Numbered from the stretch's first letter, positions 28,001 to 36,685 are shown. The stretch: DNA of 64,000 bases from JAGCJX01 sp045638645 (GCA_045638645.1 JAZUBU010000020.1:21677-85676); one strand, 5' to 3'. Notes: generated by a model from the sequence alone, not told the origin. Numbers and translations: made by a program.

Positions 28001-28343
28001 CGAACTCAATCTGACAAGCATCAAACGTAAACAGTGAATCGCGCAAACGGCGACGGGACAGGGTATCTGCCTGTATCTGCTTGTGGGGGTCACGCACAAC
28101 CACCTCCCCTTTTTCCAAGCGGAGTCCCAACCGGGGAAAGGTAGAAAAGAAAGTCACGTCCACTTTTTCCAGACGAATGTCGGCCGCCAACGCATCGTCC
28201 ACGACGCGCTGTACAACAGGGGTAACCCGGGCCGGTGTAAACACCACATACACCAGAATACCACATATCACCATAAGCACAGCCAGCAATCCCAGGACCA
28301 CGGAACTGCCGACTTTCAAACCTTTCTTCAAGCCATTTCTCAT
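24996..28343 (-). CDS. AsmA-family protein
   Basis: A 1115-residue inner-membrane protein. One N-terminal membrane segment (about residues 15-37) is followed by VYVVFTPARVTPVVQRVVDD and VTFFSTFPRLGLRLEKGEVV, the typical AsmA start. The long periplasmic part is beta-rich, and the C-terminal AsmA_2-like domain ends with DFDYHISLLK-like sequence (SFDYHISLLKSPLPFKAGVN) and a basic tail. Family members bridge inner and outer membranes and are linked to lipid transport and outer-membrane integrity. It lies 15 bases after the LysE-type gene and overlaps the CWC gene. Confidence 0.88.
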   Translation of the reverse strand: MRNGLKKGLKVGSSVVLGLLAVLMVICGILVYVVFTPARVTPVVQRVVDDALAADIRLEKVDVTFFSTFPRLGLRLEKGEVVVRDPHKQIQADTLSRRRLRDSLFTFDACQIEFEPLAFLLKKRLMIHEVSLDGAQVFAWRGTSGFANWELLMPAKDSLAAADTVATALDLSSVDITIPGVDAVLLRSLRINNARISYRDRVSRTSVMARDVDLQLRVGLMDRGARLSVDFDCGGLSVRQGRQSWARRAALSFHSKMGWNRETKSLSFKESSLGVNDIRLLLSGTVQPLPDGIFDVDLDLGAEAPSVEKMLALIPKHLMSQEGLKADGEISVAGHVKGRLGAGEYPVLQLGLKVDQASASYAGLPYAVDYLAAEFDTYLDAKRNDTSYVDLKIFQLRGMNTDILLKAKMTEVFTDPMLSVQTQAKVDLEAIAGTFPWKSGMEMTGNVDADLRLRMRLSTLKNQDWGRVYALGKLVTDGVVVRDTTAGFELNSQAGLRFFGGKSLGAKAEISQFSFRTDGVRAAADSLHLKVRSDRPKDTSKLFKVQADAQWRRLMFRQAEQLRVFSRRGNLEAALSPQEAQPDRQQLTFGMVVDTFSVRMGENRAMLRHGELDLTAKQLNDTLWMPEANVEFRRMSVRTPRLELPIRLCKTKLSFVDRQLKLEDTYIRVGRSDVSLSGTLDRPYEALFQGKKLKGQLKVNSKELNVGQLLGALQPLEDTTTVVSPVSDADLTSPTATVDWQAMEQQEQQLQEDLSQSELEAEQAVSDTLKQPLRLIRIPRNLEFDFQAGIDRLLLDELELREIGGHIEVKDGYVYLENLNLSAFEQAQIKATMIYQASTRRRGYAGFELQVKDVDVSHVIQTVPALDSLVPMLQSFQGRINVQVSAESVLDSLMNLQIPSMRAALNIRGNDLVLLDGKTFAEISKILMFKNKKKNQIDEIYVNMTVEDGQVTIYPFVVEMDRYQAAAGGIQNLDMSFDYHISLLKSPLPFKAGVNIRGTLDDMRFGIGKAKYKDAVTPVEIRRIDSLRLNFGDEITRHFKKVSERKRWSERAKNRSDRNWRKRADSLRMNRPLRFENDPGDSIQWHTREQIQQMQEMQEINQPISHEKELSNLSQ

Positions 28344-28358
28344 ATCGATGCGTTTCTA

Positions 28359-29030
28359 TTAACTGATAAAAGACCATCCTCCATGAAAGAGAAGATACAA
28401 ACCGAAACCGATGACGCCCAATCCAGCCAGACGGTTGATCCACAGGACGTGTTTGAGCTGGATAAAACGATGGAAGCGGGACAAGATAAAGCTCATCACA
28501 AACCAATACGTCGCCGCCCCGCAAAACAAGGCCAGGATTAGCAAAGCCGACGCCCAGCCGGGTCGTGCCACCGTCAGACCAAAGGAGGTAAACAGAGCCA
28601 GCATCACAAACAAGGCCCCGGCATTCGACAACCCCGTCACGGTTGCCTTCAAAAAATAATTCCGGCGATCACGCGCTGTCACCCTCCCCGTCACATCCGC
28701 AGAAGCAGTAGCAGAGGCAGAAACCGATGCAGATTCCGTTTTCGGGCGATTCCGGAACATCGTCCAGCCCAAATAAGCAATGATGAGCCCTCCAACAAGT
28801 TCGATCCAGGACGTATGGTTCTCTATAAAAAAATGAATGCCTGTCACCGCAAAAGCCACCACGGCGGCATAGGTCGTATCCGTAAGCGCACCACCCAAAC
28901 CACAGGCGAAACCGGAGCGATGCCCCTCGTTCAGGGATTTGTTGATGGCAAACAAAGCAACAGGACCGATGGGTGCCGATGCAATGACACCCATCACCAA
29001 GCCCTTCCACAAATAAGTAATCCAATCCAT
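28359..29030 (-). CDS. LysE-family amino-acid/metabolite exporter
   Basis: About 223 residues with roughly six membrane segments. The N-terminus, GLVMGVIASAPIGPVALFAI, carries the conserved G-x-x-x-GP-x-P motif of LysE/RhtB transporters. Later segments include LVGGLIIAYLGWTMFRN and a cytoplasmic Ser/Ala-rich loop. Substrate cannot be inferred. ATG 29030 is preferred; ATG 29039 is possible. It is 23 bases downstream of xth in a same-strand run with no obvious functional link. Confidence 0.82.
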   Translation of the reverse strand: MDWITYLWKGLVMGVIASAPIGPVALFAINKSLNEGHRSGFACGLGGALTDTTYAAVVAFAVTGIHFFIENHTSWIELVGGLIIAYLGWTMFRNRPKTESASVSASATASADVTGRVTARDRRNYFLKATVTGLSNAGALFVMLALFTSFGLTVARPGWASALLILALFCGAATYWFVMSFILSRFHRFIQLKHVLWINRLAGLGVIGFGLYLLFHGGWSFIS

Positions 29031-29053
29031 ATAAGACAACGGATTGTACCGGA

Positions 29054-29809
29054 TTATTGCATTTCCAACTCAACGGGACAATGGTCCGATCCAAAGACCT
29101 GCTGATGGATCTTTGCCCCGATCAAACGTTCTTTCAAGGAAGCGGACGTCAGGAAATAATCAATCCGCCAACCCACATTCTTTTCCCGGGACTTGAATTG
29201 GTAAGACCACCAGGAATACTCTCCTTCGGCATCCGGATAATAGTGACGGAACGTGTCAATGAATCCGTCTTCTTCCACCAGGCGGGAAAACTTTCCCCGC
29301 TCCTCGTCCGTAAATCCCGGATTTCTCCGGTTGGTCTTGGGATTCTTCAAATCAATTTCCCGGTGTGCCACGTTCAGATCTCCACAGACAACTACCGGCT
29401 TGCGTTCCTGCAGAGCCAGAAGATAGGTCCGAAAATCATCTTCCCAACGCATCCGGTACTCCAGACGGGCCAGTTCCTCCTGCGCATTCGGCACATACAC
29501 CGTCACAAAGAAGAAATCTTCCATCTCGAGGGTGATCACACGTCCTTCATGGTCGTGCTCATCCACACCAATACCATACGTTACAGACAAGGGTTCGTGA
29601 CGGGTGTACACCGCCGTACCGGAATAGCCCTTGCGATCTGCGTAGTTCCAGTAGGAACGGTATCCCTCAAATTCCAGGTCCAGTTGACCTGCCTGCATCT
29701 TGGTCTCCTGCAAGGCAAAGAAATCCGCATCCAATTCCTTAAAAATGTCGGCAAATCCCTTGCCCACACAGGCCCGAAGGCCATTGACATTCCACGAAAT
29801 GAAGCGCAT
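29054..29809 (-). CDS. xth: Exodeoxyribonuclease III (AP endonuclease)
   Basis: About 251 residues. The start MRFISWNVNGLRA is the classical ExoIII beginning; the 23-residue extension upstream is not conserved and overlaps pepC. Metal-binding Glu35 lies in FALQETKMQ. VVCGDLNVAHREIDLKNPKT holds the catalytic Asp-x-Asn, and the end has DYFLTS and SDHCPVELEMQ with the final His. It cleaves DNA at abasic sites in base-excision repair. Only one base separates it from the pepC stop, so they are cotranscribed. Confidence 0.94.
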   Translation of the reverse strand: MRFISWNVNGLRACVGKGFADIFKELDADFFALQETKMQAGQLDLEFEGYRSYWNYADRKGYSGTAVYTRHEPLSVTYGIGVDEHDHEGRVITLEMEDFFFVTVYVPNAQEELARLEYRMRWEDDFRTYLLALQERKPVVVCGDLNVAHREIDLKNPKTNRRNPGFTDEERGKFSRLVEEDGFIDTFRHYYPDAEGEYSWWSYQFKSREKNVGWRIDYFLTSASLKERLIGAKIHQQVFGSDHCPVELEMQ

Positions 29810-29810
29810 A

Positions 29811-31193
29811 CTAGAACATATAATCCCAAGCGGGAAGTTGAATCGGTTTTTGTTCAGCCGCCTTGCGGGAAGCTTCATCCAGATAACGCTTGTTGATCAC
29901 AATACGGAACATGTATTCATCGAACCAAGCATCGGTAAAGGTCAGGTATCCGTTGTGACCGGCTGCGGTTCCCCAGCTGTTTTCGAACTCCCATTTCAAG
30001 GGACGATCGTTCTCATCGGTATCCACGGCAATCAAGGTCATGGCATGGGAAGAACCGCTCTCACGGGTCAGGATCCGGGCTTTTTTATCCATAGACAGGT
30101 CAATGCCGAACAACGACTCATAATCGTACATCGCAGGATCCGAAATACCCGCTTTGGAATTGTAGTAAGCTCCCACATCGCAAGACGCATACATGGCTTC
30201 GTTGGCCTTGATGGAGGCAATGGCTGCCGCTTTGATCACCTCGTTGGGCAAGTTCAGATAAACCCAGTTCACACCTTCTACGGTGTTGCGGTAATTAGCA
30301 ATATCGTATACCCTATAATACTCACGGGTCGGATCGTTCATGATCATGATGTAGGCATCCGGGTTGTAATCTTCGGGAACGATGCTTTTGTAAAAATCCA
30401 TCGGAGTGGAAGTCAAAGTTTTCACCTCACCGGATTGGGTCTTGTAACGCCAGGTAAATTCTGTCGGCGGTTCGCCCAGACACAAGGCCAACACGCGATA
30501 CACATCTTTGAGAATCTCCAGCTTGGCTGTTTGAACCGCTTTCTTCTTTGCACCATCAGCAATCAGTTCGCGCAAAGCATAACCACCGGCACGCAGACGT
30601 TCGTTGATGACATTGCCCATTTGCGAGGTATTGTTGGAATGGGCTGTTTCCGGCATCACGTCTTGCGGAACCACGCCATATTTCTCGGCAATGTTGTAGA
30701 ACAGGTTCCATACACCGCCATCATTGACCGGAGCCTTGAAGAAAAATTCCACATCGCGGTCGGTCATGCTACGGTCCGCCGTAGCAATTACATTTTCCAG
30801 GAAGAGATTGCTCTTCTCAAAAATATCCCAGAAGTAGTTGTAGTTATGGGAAAAATCAAAGGAATTCAAATCCAACTGTTTCATCACGGTGGGACGCAGA
30901 ACGTTCATCGAAGTAAACATCCAACAACGGCCCGATGACTGTTGGTCGGTAATGCCTTTCACATCTACGCGGTATTTGAAGTAGTGGTCAATCTGACCGT
31001 CCAGACCGTGATTCAAGGCCAGGGTCTTCAGATTGGCATTCCCCATCAGGATGTTTTGCAAGGCTTTGGTCGAAGCATCTTCCACAAAGGATGACTGAAT
31101 TTGTTGCAATTCGTTTTTCGTGATTTCTTGGGCAGAAGCAGCAACTCCGGCAAGCCCCATGCCCAAGCAAAGGATCAAAAGTTTCTTATTCAT
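29811..31193 (-). CDS. Secreted C1B cysteine aminopeptidase (aminopeptidase C / bleomycin hydrolase family)
   Basis: About 460 residues with a signal peptide (MNKKLLILCLGMGLAGVAASA), which is unusual for intracellular PepC but common in Bacteroidales. The catalytic set is Gln84, Cys90 in DQQSSGRCW, then His in SSHAMTLIAV and Asn in WEFENSWG; spacing Gln-to-Cys is six, as in papain. The start is ATG 31193; an upstream ATG (31214) spoils the signal peptide. Probable periplasmic removal of N-terminal residues from peptides. Followed by xth one base later. Confidence 0.9.
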   Translation of the reverse strand: MNKKLLILCLGMGLAGVAASAQEITKNELQQIQSSFVEDASTKALQNILMGNANLKTLALNHGLDGQIDHYFKYRVDVKGITDQQSSGRCWMFTSMNVLRPTVMKQLDLNSFDFSHNYNYFWDIFEKSNLFLENVIATADRSMTDRDVEFFFKAPVNDGGVWNLFYNIAEKYGVVPQDVMPETAHSNNTSQMGNVINERLRAGGYALRELIADGAKKKAVQTAKLEILKDVYRVLALCLGEPPTEFTWRYKTQSGEVKTLTSTPMDFYKSIVPEDYNPDAYIMIMNDPTREYYRVYDIANYRNTVEGVNWVYLNLPNEVIKAAAIASIKANEAMYASCDVGAYYNSKAGISDPAMYDYESLFGIDLSMDKKARILTRESGSSHAMTLIAVDTDENDRPLKWEFENSWGTAAGHNGYLTFTDAWFDEYMFRIVINKRYLDEASRKAAEQKPIQLPAWDYMF

Positions 31194-31329
31194 AATTTCG
31201 TACAATATATTCATTTTTCAAAGATAGGCAATCCTCCCGATTATCCAAAAACAAAAGACGGTACATACTTTGATAAATTATTTATAACAGTAAATATTTA
31301 CAATTATATGCAATTTTTTAAGAAATTTA

Positions 31330-31359
31330 TTTGCATGTAAAAAAATTATACTATATTTG
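31330..31359 (+). promoter_or_regulatory. Promoter of the PepSY-like gene
   Basis: TTTG at 31330-31333 and TATATTTG at 31352-31359 match the Bacteroides -33 and -7 elements with an 18-base spacer. The predicted start gives a leader of about 44 bases. Confidence 0.7.
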
Positions 31360-31406
31360 CATCGTAAAGTTAAGGTTTATAAAAGGTTTTTAATGGTCTT
31401 TTTGTT

Positions 31407-31850
31407 ATGAAAAAGGTTTTGACAACACTGATTCTATGTCTCTTCGGATTTGGAATCACCCTCCGGGCCGAAGATCGGGAACGTGCCATCAATTTTGAAA
31501 AACTTCCTGCCCAAGCGATTGCTTTCGTAGGTGAACATTTTTCAAAAGACCAAGTCCTCTTCGCAGTTGAAGAATCAGAATTCTTCGACAAAGAATTCAA
31601 AGTGATGCTTGAAAACGGAATATCACTGAAATTCGACAAAGAGGGAGCTTGGAAACAAGTGGAAAGCAAAATGACCGCTGTTCCAGATGCCCTGATTCCG
31701 AATGAAATCCGATCATTCATCGATCAGCGGTTTCCCAAAGCACAAGTCCGCGAAATCCAACGGGAAAAGCGCGGCTGGGAAATCGAACTGATGAACGGAA
31801 TCAGCCTGGAATTCGACAAGCGGTTCAATTTAGTTGACTACGACGATTAA
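31407..31850 (+). CDS. Secreted PepSY-like domain protein
   Basis: A 147-residue exported protein. The signal peptide ends FGITLRA. Two repeats follow: INFEKLPAQAIAFVGEHFSK...FKVMLENGISLKFDKEG and IPNEIRSFIDQRFPKAQ...IELMNGISLEFDKRF. Each is the PepSY-like unit (DUF2874) typical of small Bacteroidota periplasmic proteins. Related domains can inhibit proteases or beta-lactamases, but no such role is shown here. It stands alone with its own promoter and a terminator just downstream. Confidence 0.85.
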   Translation: MKKVLTTLILCLFGFGITLRAEDRERAINFEKLPAQAIAFVGEHFSKDQVLFAVEESEFFDKEFKVMLENGISLKFDKEGAWKQVESKMTAVPDALIPNEIRSFIDQRFPKAQVREIQREKRGWEIELMNGISLEFDKRFNLVDYDD

Positions 31851-31863
31851 TGAATTGACACCC

Positions 31864-31899
31864 GAAAGGAGCGATGCGATATCGTTCCTTTCTTTTTTT
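31864..31899 (+). terminator. Terminator after the PepSY-like gene
   Basis: GAAAGGAGCGAT / ATCGTTCCTTTC forms a 12-bp stem with one G-T pair and a short loop, followed by TTTTTTT. Confidence 0.85.
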
Positions 31900-31901
31900 A
31901 T

Positions 31902-31909
31902 TACCTTTG
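31902..31909 (+). promoter_or_regulatory. -7 box before the esterase gene
   Basis: TACCTTTG fits TAnnTTTG and lies directly after the terminator T tract, 30 bases before the ATG. The -33 element is poor. Confidence 0.5.
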
Positions 31910-31939
31910 TCTCATCGATCATATTCAAACAACAATACG

Positions 31940-32818
31940 ATGAGACAAATTCTTTTTTTCTTGAGCCTGTGCTGGATCGCAGCCATCCTGCCCAGTGCTG
32001 CACAACCGAGCCGCACCTACACACACGAAGTCTTACACAGTGAGATCCTTCAACGCGACATCGCCTACACAGTATACCTCCCCGCTGACTACGACAGTTC
32101 CGATCGGGAATACCGCATCATGTACCTGTTGCACGGCTACGGTGGAGACGAAAGCAACTGGTTGTACTACGGTGAAATGGATCAGACCGCAGACCGCCTG
32201 ATCGAAAACAACGAAATCCATCCCACCATCATCGTTTGCCCGAATGCCGACAACGGCTGGTACATCAACCGTGCCGACGGATCGGACAACTTTGAAGACA
32301 TGTTCATCCAGGAATTCATCCCCCACATTGAAAAGAAATACAAAGTTCGTGCAGAAAAGAACTTCCGTTCCATTGGAGGCCTGTCCATGGGTGGCTACGG
32401 TTCCCTGCTTTATGCCCTCAAGCACCCCGATCTGTTCAGTGTCTGTGTAGCCATGAGTGCCGGCGTAATGACGGATCAGGAATTGCTGGACCGCATCAAT
32501 GGAAAATCCGGCAACAGCTACGGCATGATGGAACTCTACGGTTGTACCAAAAAGCGTCTCTCTGACCATTGGTATGCCAATTCTGTCCTGGAACTGGTCA
32601 AGAACATGCCCGAAAACCAACGCAAACAAGTCAAATTCTACATCGACTGCGGAGATGACGACTTCCTCTACCGGGGCAACTCCGAACTGCACATGCTGAT
32701 GCGCGAAAAAGGCATCACCCACGAATACCGTGTGCGAGACGGCGCCCACAACTGGACCTACTGGCGTTCCGCCCTGGAAGCCGGCCTCAAATACATCAGC
32801 CAAGTCCAACGTTACTAA
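31940..32818 (+). CDS. Secreted esterase (esterase D / S-formylglutathione hydrolase-like)
   Basis: About 292 residues of alpha/beta-hydrolase fold. Signal peptide ends AILPSAA. The oxyanion region YLLHGYGGDESNW is near residues 63-75. The nucleophile elbow is GLSMGG with Ser149, and acid and base are probably Asp in YIDCGDDDFLY and His in RDGAHNWTYW. Feruloyl and acetyl-xylan esterases of Bacteroidales look like this, but the acyl substrate is not determined. I start at ATG 31940 because it begins a signal peptide; the frame is open 22 codons further up. Confidence 0.88.
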   Translation: MRQILFFLSLCWIAAILPSAAQPSRTYTHEVLHSEILQRDIAYTVYLPADYDSSDREYRIMYLLHGYGGDESNWLYYGEMDQTADRLIENNEIHPTIIVCPNADNGWYINRADGSDNFEDMFIQEFIPHIEKKYKVRAEKNFRSIGGLSMGGYGSLLYALKHPDLFSVCVAMSAGVMTDQELLDRINGKSGNSYGMMELYGCTKKRLSDHWYANSVLELVKNMPENQRKQVKFYIDCGDDDFLYRGNSELHMLMREKGITHEYRVRDGAHNWTYWRSALEAGLKYISQVQRY

Positions 32819-32834
32819 TCCCAATACCTTGACC

Positions 32835-33161
32835 ATGATGAATACAGAAACAGCACCCGTCAACAATATCCCCGACTGGGCCGAATGCAACGTGCAAGGA
32901 TACACCATTGCCTGCGATCCGGGTCGCAACACCATCACCCCCTACCCGAAACATTACACCCCCGACCAGATCAAGAAAGGTATGAATCTGACAGCGCACT
33001 GCGAATACCTTCCACCCGTCATTGTCCGGGAAGTGGGCAAGAATTTCCTGACCCTACAATATGGTGGTACCGTCAAAAGCATCTTTACCGGCGGTCATAT
33101 CCAGACTCCGCGCAAACCCCTGGACTACGCTTACTCCGAAGTCGATATCTACCTGAAATAA
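32835..33161 (+). CDS. Conserved-looking 108-residue protein of unknown function
   Basis: I do not recognise this protein. It lacks a signal peptide and has acidic and aromatic-rich stretches: IPDWAECNVQGYTIACDPGR, ITPYPKHYTPDQIKKGMNL and PPVIVREVGKNFLTLQYGG. The pattern suggests a compact beta-fold. It starts 17 bases after the esterase stop in the same direction, so it is probably cotranscribed. The in-frame ATG at 32835 is the first that leaves the esterase; the longer frame inside the esterase is a shadow. Confidence 0.6.
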   Translation: MMNTETAPVNNIPDWAECNVQGYTIACDPGRNTITPYPKHYTPDQIKKGMNLTAHCEYLPPVIVREVGKNFLTLQYGGTVKSIFTGGHIQTPRKPLDYAYSEVDIYLK

Positions 33162-33288
33162 GCCGACAGACCAAAAGGAACGACTAGAAAAGGCCATCAG
33201 GCAAGACATCAGACACAACCATCAGAGAAAACTACCAGAGAAAGCCCTCAAAACACATTCAGGATCCTGAGAGCAACCAAGTAGGAAC

Positions 33289-33322
33289 CCCGAAAGTCGA
33301 CAAAAGACTTTCGGGGTTCATT
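33289..33322. terminator. Hairpin after the 108-residue gene
   Basis: AACCCCGAAAGTC / GACTTTCGGGGTT forms a 13-bp stem with an ACAAAA loop. A weak T tract follows on the plus strand. Confidence 0.7.
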
Positions 33323-33340
33323 GCTTTATCAAAAGCAAAA

Positions 33341-33372
33341 AAAGAGGCCAACCCGAAGGCCAGCCTCTTGAA
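33341..33372 (-). terminator. Terminator of the five-repeat lipoprotein gene
   Basis: On the minus strand AAGAGGCTGGCC and GGTTGGCCTCTT pair around a TTCG tetraloop with several G-T pairs, followed by TTTTTTT. Confidence 0.8.
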
Positions 33373-33392
33373 GTATTTGCAATCCAAATGGA

Positions 33393-36086
33393 TTATTCTA
33401 CGATACCGGTGTATGTTGAACGTACCAGTTTGTGTCCGTTTTGATAGATGTAGACCGCTACGTCAATGGTGTAAGTGCCATCATCGTGTTTCACGACTTC
33501 GATCATACCACCACCCGCATAGAACGGATAAGGGTTCGGAACATCCGGCATGGTCAAGGTTGTACCATTACCATAGTAAGTGAACGGATCATCTTCAAAT
33601 TGGTAAGTGTAGGTATAAAGACCCGGAGTAATTTCACTGATCGATACGTTATCTTCGTGGAAAGAAATCTTCAGACGGTCACCGTGGCTGTTGCTCATGG
33701 TCACATAACGACCACCCATACCATCGGTCGTTCCAATCTTCACGGTTTCAAAATCGAGTTTGTAATCGGCCGGATAACGGTAACCCGGGTTTTGGAAGTC
33801 GTAAGAAGCGTTGTCGCTCTTCAACACGATACCGGTGTGGGTTGCGTTGATCTTGGTCTTCATTTGGTCTTCTACGTGCAGTACCATTTCATAACCTACG
33901 TCCAAGTGTCTTACTTCCAAGGTTGCATCGGTCAACTCAAGGCTGGATGCACCACGCAAAGTCATGGAACCGTAGTGAATGATGAGTTCTTCACCACCCA
34001 AAGTGTAGGTACCTTCTTTCAAGATACCGTCGTAAGCGATGGGGCATTCCAGTTGCAATTGGATATCATACGGGCCTTCTGCTGTCGTAAAGTACAAGTC
34101 AAACCAACCGTCTGCGCGAAGCGGTGCATCGTGAGAACCGGTTACGCTGGTGAAGGTGGTGTTAATGGTGATGTCGTTGTACGGAATCGGAGGGTTGTTG
34201 AAGGTTGCGTTGCTGGTGTAGGGATCAACGATACCTTTGTAAGCCGCTTTGAAACGGTTGCCTTCGGTATCGCGAACATCCACATACATGTCATAACCTT
34301 CTTCCAAGTGAGAAACGATCAACTTACCAGACACCAAAGTCTTGGTGTAAGGAGCTTTCATTTTGGATTTCGCACCGTTGATGAAGAAGTTGGAGAGAGA
34401 AGAACCAGCCCATTCATCTGCATTGGGATCCACGATGTATTCGCCTTCCGGCAACACATTCCAAACAGAACCCGGGCAGTTCACAGCCAATTCCAATTTC
34501 TTGTCACCGGCTTCCATATACAATGTATAAGCAGTTGAGCTGTTGGAAACACCTTTCACGGTCATTTCAGCAATTTCTTCGCCTTGACCGGGGTGGTTGA
34601 TATCCGGGTCAGCATCCCAACGTTTTTCGATCACACCTTCCCAGGTAGCTTTGATCTTGGTCTTCAATTCATTTTCAATGTCCAGGGTCAGACGGTACTC
34701 TCCATCCAAGTGCTCAACTTCCAAAGTAGAACCTTCCAACAGACGCATATAAATTTGGTCTTCCAATTGTGCATGGTGGTAACCTTCTTCTGCGAAAATC
34801 ACGAGCTCGTCAATTTCTTCATCGGATTCCCAATCGGTGGTTTTCAAAGTATACAAACCTTCCGGAAGAATACCGTCCATCACTTTCGGGAACAAGAGGT
34901 TGAAATAGATGTCATACGGACCGTCAGCCGTTTTCATCCAGAATGAGAAGCTGGTACCCGGATCGCTGTAGTGTTGAGCACCTACGTAGGTCAACGTAGT
35001 TTCGTAGGTTTCATCGTGCCAAGGAATCGGAGGGTTGCAGAATTGTTCTTGTTCGAATTGCGGCGGAACATAACCTTCGTAAACACCGACGATGCGGTTG
35101 CCTTGTTCGTCAGTCAAGTCAACATCCACGATGTAACCTTTGTCCACGTGAGTGATGATGATACGGCCGGATTGCAACAAGTTGTAATCTTCTGCGTTAC
35201 GGTCGGTACGGATGAAAGAACCTTGGGCTGCGATGCAGTTTTCTTCAGCTTCGTACATCGGAGGTTCGGGCAAATCCAATACTTTGTATTCTCCTTCGGG
35301 CAATACACCTGCCACAGAAGTTTCTTGCAAGTACATGTCTACGAATGCTTGTTCACCTTTGGAAGTGTAGATGTTGAAACCAAAGTTGAAACGGTTCCAT
35401 TTACGGCCGTAGATCTCAACGATATCAGACTCATTCAACTTGGTGGTCATTTCCAACACGTCAGACACCACTGAGGCAACACCGTTGGTTGCAGCAGCAA
35501 ACACATAGTAAGTCACGCCAGGTTCCAAATCAGAAACGGTTTGGATAGAAGACTCGTTGGCAGCGACAGCCGTACCGTTGGCCAAAATGTCAGCAGCAGC
35601 AGGTGCTTCGTTTTCGTTCAATACCACATAAGCACAAGCCGTTGCGTCTTGGGGTTTCACGACAAATGAAATGGAGCTGCGGGTCACGGAACCGGCTTCC
35701 AAAGTCACAACCGGCACAGCGGCATCGGTTGTTTTCATTTTCAAGACTTGCGACAATACAGCCACATCGCCAGCTTGAGCAGCCACTACGATGTTGTATT
35801 CGGTATTCGGTTTCAGATCAGAAACGGTTACCGAAGAAGTTTTCTTGGCATCTACAGAGACACCGTTCGCCAATACAGCACTGGCGGTGGGAGCAGTTGT
35901 ACCATTTTCATAGCACACATAAGCACAGGTTTCGGCATTCTCCGGAGTCACCTTAAACACCAGGGAGGTCGGCAGGCTTTCTACAGCCTCCAATGCCACC
36001 TTCGGAGTTGCATGTTTTTCCTCTTCCTGACAGCTCACGAGCGCCAGAACAAAAGTCAATGCAAGCAGCAAATAGGTTTTTTTCAT
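33393..36086 (-). CDS. Surface lipoprotein built of two Fn3-like and five ~140-residue repeats
   Basis: An 897-residue lipoprotein. The signal MKKTYLLLALTFVLALVSCQ has lipobox Cys19. Two Fn3-like modules (about 27-120 and 121-216) are followed by five related units ending near 340, 485, 620, 754 and 897. Each unit carries a P/K/T-EG-x-Y turn (262, 408, 546, 690, 820), a strand like LIVSHLEEGYDMYVDVRDTEGN, and a final Y/W/H-x-G-I/V strand. NPPIP linkers precede two of them (351 and 631). I do not know the repeat family. It is secreted and probably surface-exposed, has its own terminator and stands apart from neighbours. Confidence 0.75.
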   Translation of the reverse strand: MKKTYLLLALTFVLALVSCQEEEKHATPKVALEAVESLPTSLVFKVTPENAETCAYVCYENGTTAPTASAVLANGVSVDAKKTSSVTVSDLKPNTEYNIVVAAQAGDVAVLSQVLKMKTTDAAVPVVTLEAGSVTRSSISFVVKPQDATACAYVVLNENEAPAAADILANGTAVAANESSIQTVSDLEPGVTYYVFAAATNGVASVVSDVLEMTTKLNESDIVEIYGRKWNRFNFGFNIYTSKGEQAFVDMYLQETSVAGVLPEGEYKVLDLPEPPMYEAEENCIAAQGSFIRTDRNAEDYNLLQSGRIIITHVDKGYIVDVDLTDEQGNRIVGVYEGYVPPQFEQEQFCNPPIPWHDETYETTLTYVGAQHYSDPGTSFSFWMKTADGPYDIYFNLLFPKVMDGILPEGLYTLKTTDWESDEEIDELVIFAEEGYHHAQLEDQIYMRLLEGSTLEVEHLDGEYRLTLDIENELKTKIKATWEGVIEKRWDADPDINHPGQGEEIAEMTVKGVSNSSTAYTLYMEAGDKKLELAVNCPGSVWNVLPEGEYIVDPNADEWAGSSLSNFFINGAKSKMKAPYTKTLVSGKLIVSHLEEGYDMYVDVRDTEGNRFKAAYKGIVDPYTSNATFNNPPIPYNDITINTTFTSVTGSHDAPLRADGWFDLYFTTAEGPYDIQLQLECPIAYDGILKEGTYTLGGEELIIHYGSMTLRGASSLELTDATLEVRHLDVGYEMVLHVEDQMKTKINATHTGIVLKSDNASYDFQNPGYRYPADYKLDFETVKIGTTDGMGGRYVTMSNSHGDRLKISFHEDNVSISEITPGLYTYTYQFEDDPFTYYGNGTTLTMPDVPNPYPFYAGGGMIEVVKHDDGTYTIDVAVYIYQNGHKLVRSTYTGIVE

Positions 36087-36160
36087 AATGAGTTTAAAAT
36101 TGGGTTAAAAAATTTATTCAAAAATATACTATTTTTTTACTTTTACAAACAGAAGCTGCA

Positions 36161-36613
36161 TTATTTCAACAAAATAGTTTCAATCAATTGCTTCAGATTC
36201 TTCTTCGGCATCGAACCTTTCTGAACCTGGGGCTCGCCTTTCACCGGGATGAACAACATCGTCGGAAGCGCCTGAATTCCAAAATCAACTGCCAATTGTC
36301 TTTGTTGATCGGTATTGACTTTGTAAATCACAATGCGACCTTCGTATTCCTTCGCCAATTCTTCCAGCACCGGTGCCAAGCGCTGACAAGGCACACACCA
36401 GTCTGCATAAAAATCAACAATGGCCGGGAGATCACCCAAATAAGTCAAATTACTATCCTCCTTGTAATTGAAGACTTTTGCCATAAATTCTTCTTGTGTC
36501 AGATGCTGTACGAGCACCGATTTTCTCTCGGGTTCGCCTGCATAGACAGAAGCGGGCATCATCAGCCCCAAAAGCAAGCCCATTACCAGAGCTATCATCA
36601 TTCTATTTTTCAT
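36161..36613 (-). CDS. Secreted thioredoxin
   Basis: A 150-residue periplasmic thioredoxin. Signal peptide MKNRMMIALVMGLLLGLMMPASVYA. The active site is WCVPC with Cys73 and Cys76, the cis-proline lies in ALPTMLFIP, and the general fold is that of a full thioredoxin without extra domains. Expected task: keeping exported cysteine proteins reduced or oxidised. It is divergent from the NifX-like gene. Confidence 0.88.
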   Translation of the reverse strand: MKNRMMIALVMGLLLGLMMPASVYAGEPERKSVLVQHLTQEEFMAKVFNYKEDSNLTYLGDLPAIVDFYADWCVPCQRLAPVLEELAKEYEGRIVIYKVNTDQQRQLAVDFGIQALPTMLFIPVKGEPQVQKGSMPKKNLKQLIETILLK

Positions 36614-36685
36614 ATTTTCAAAAAATTAAAAATCTGCGCAAGATACAAAATCTTTTTGGATGACACATCATCCGATAAAACTTAT

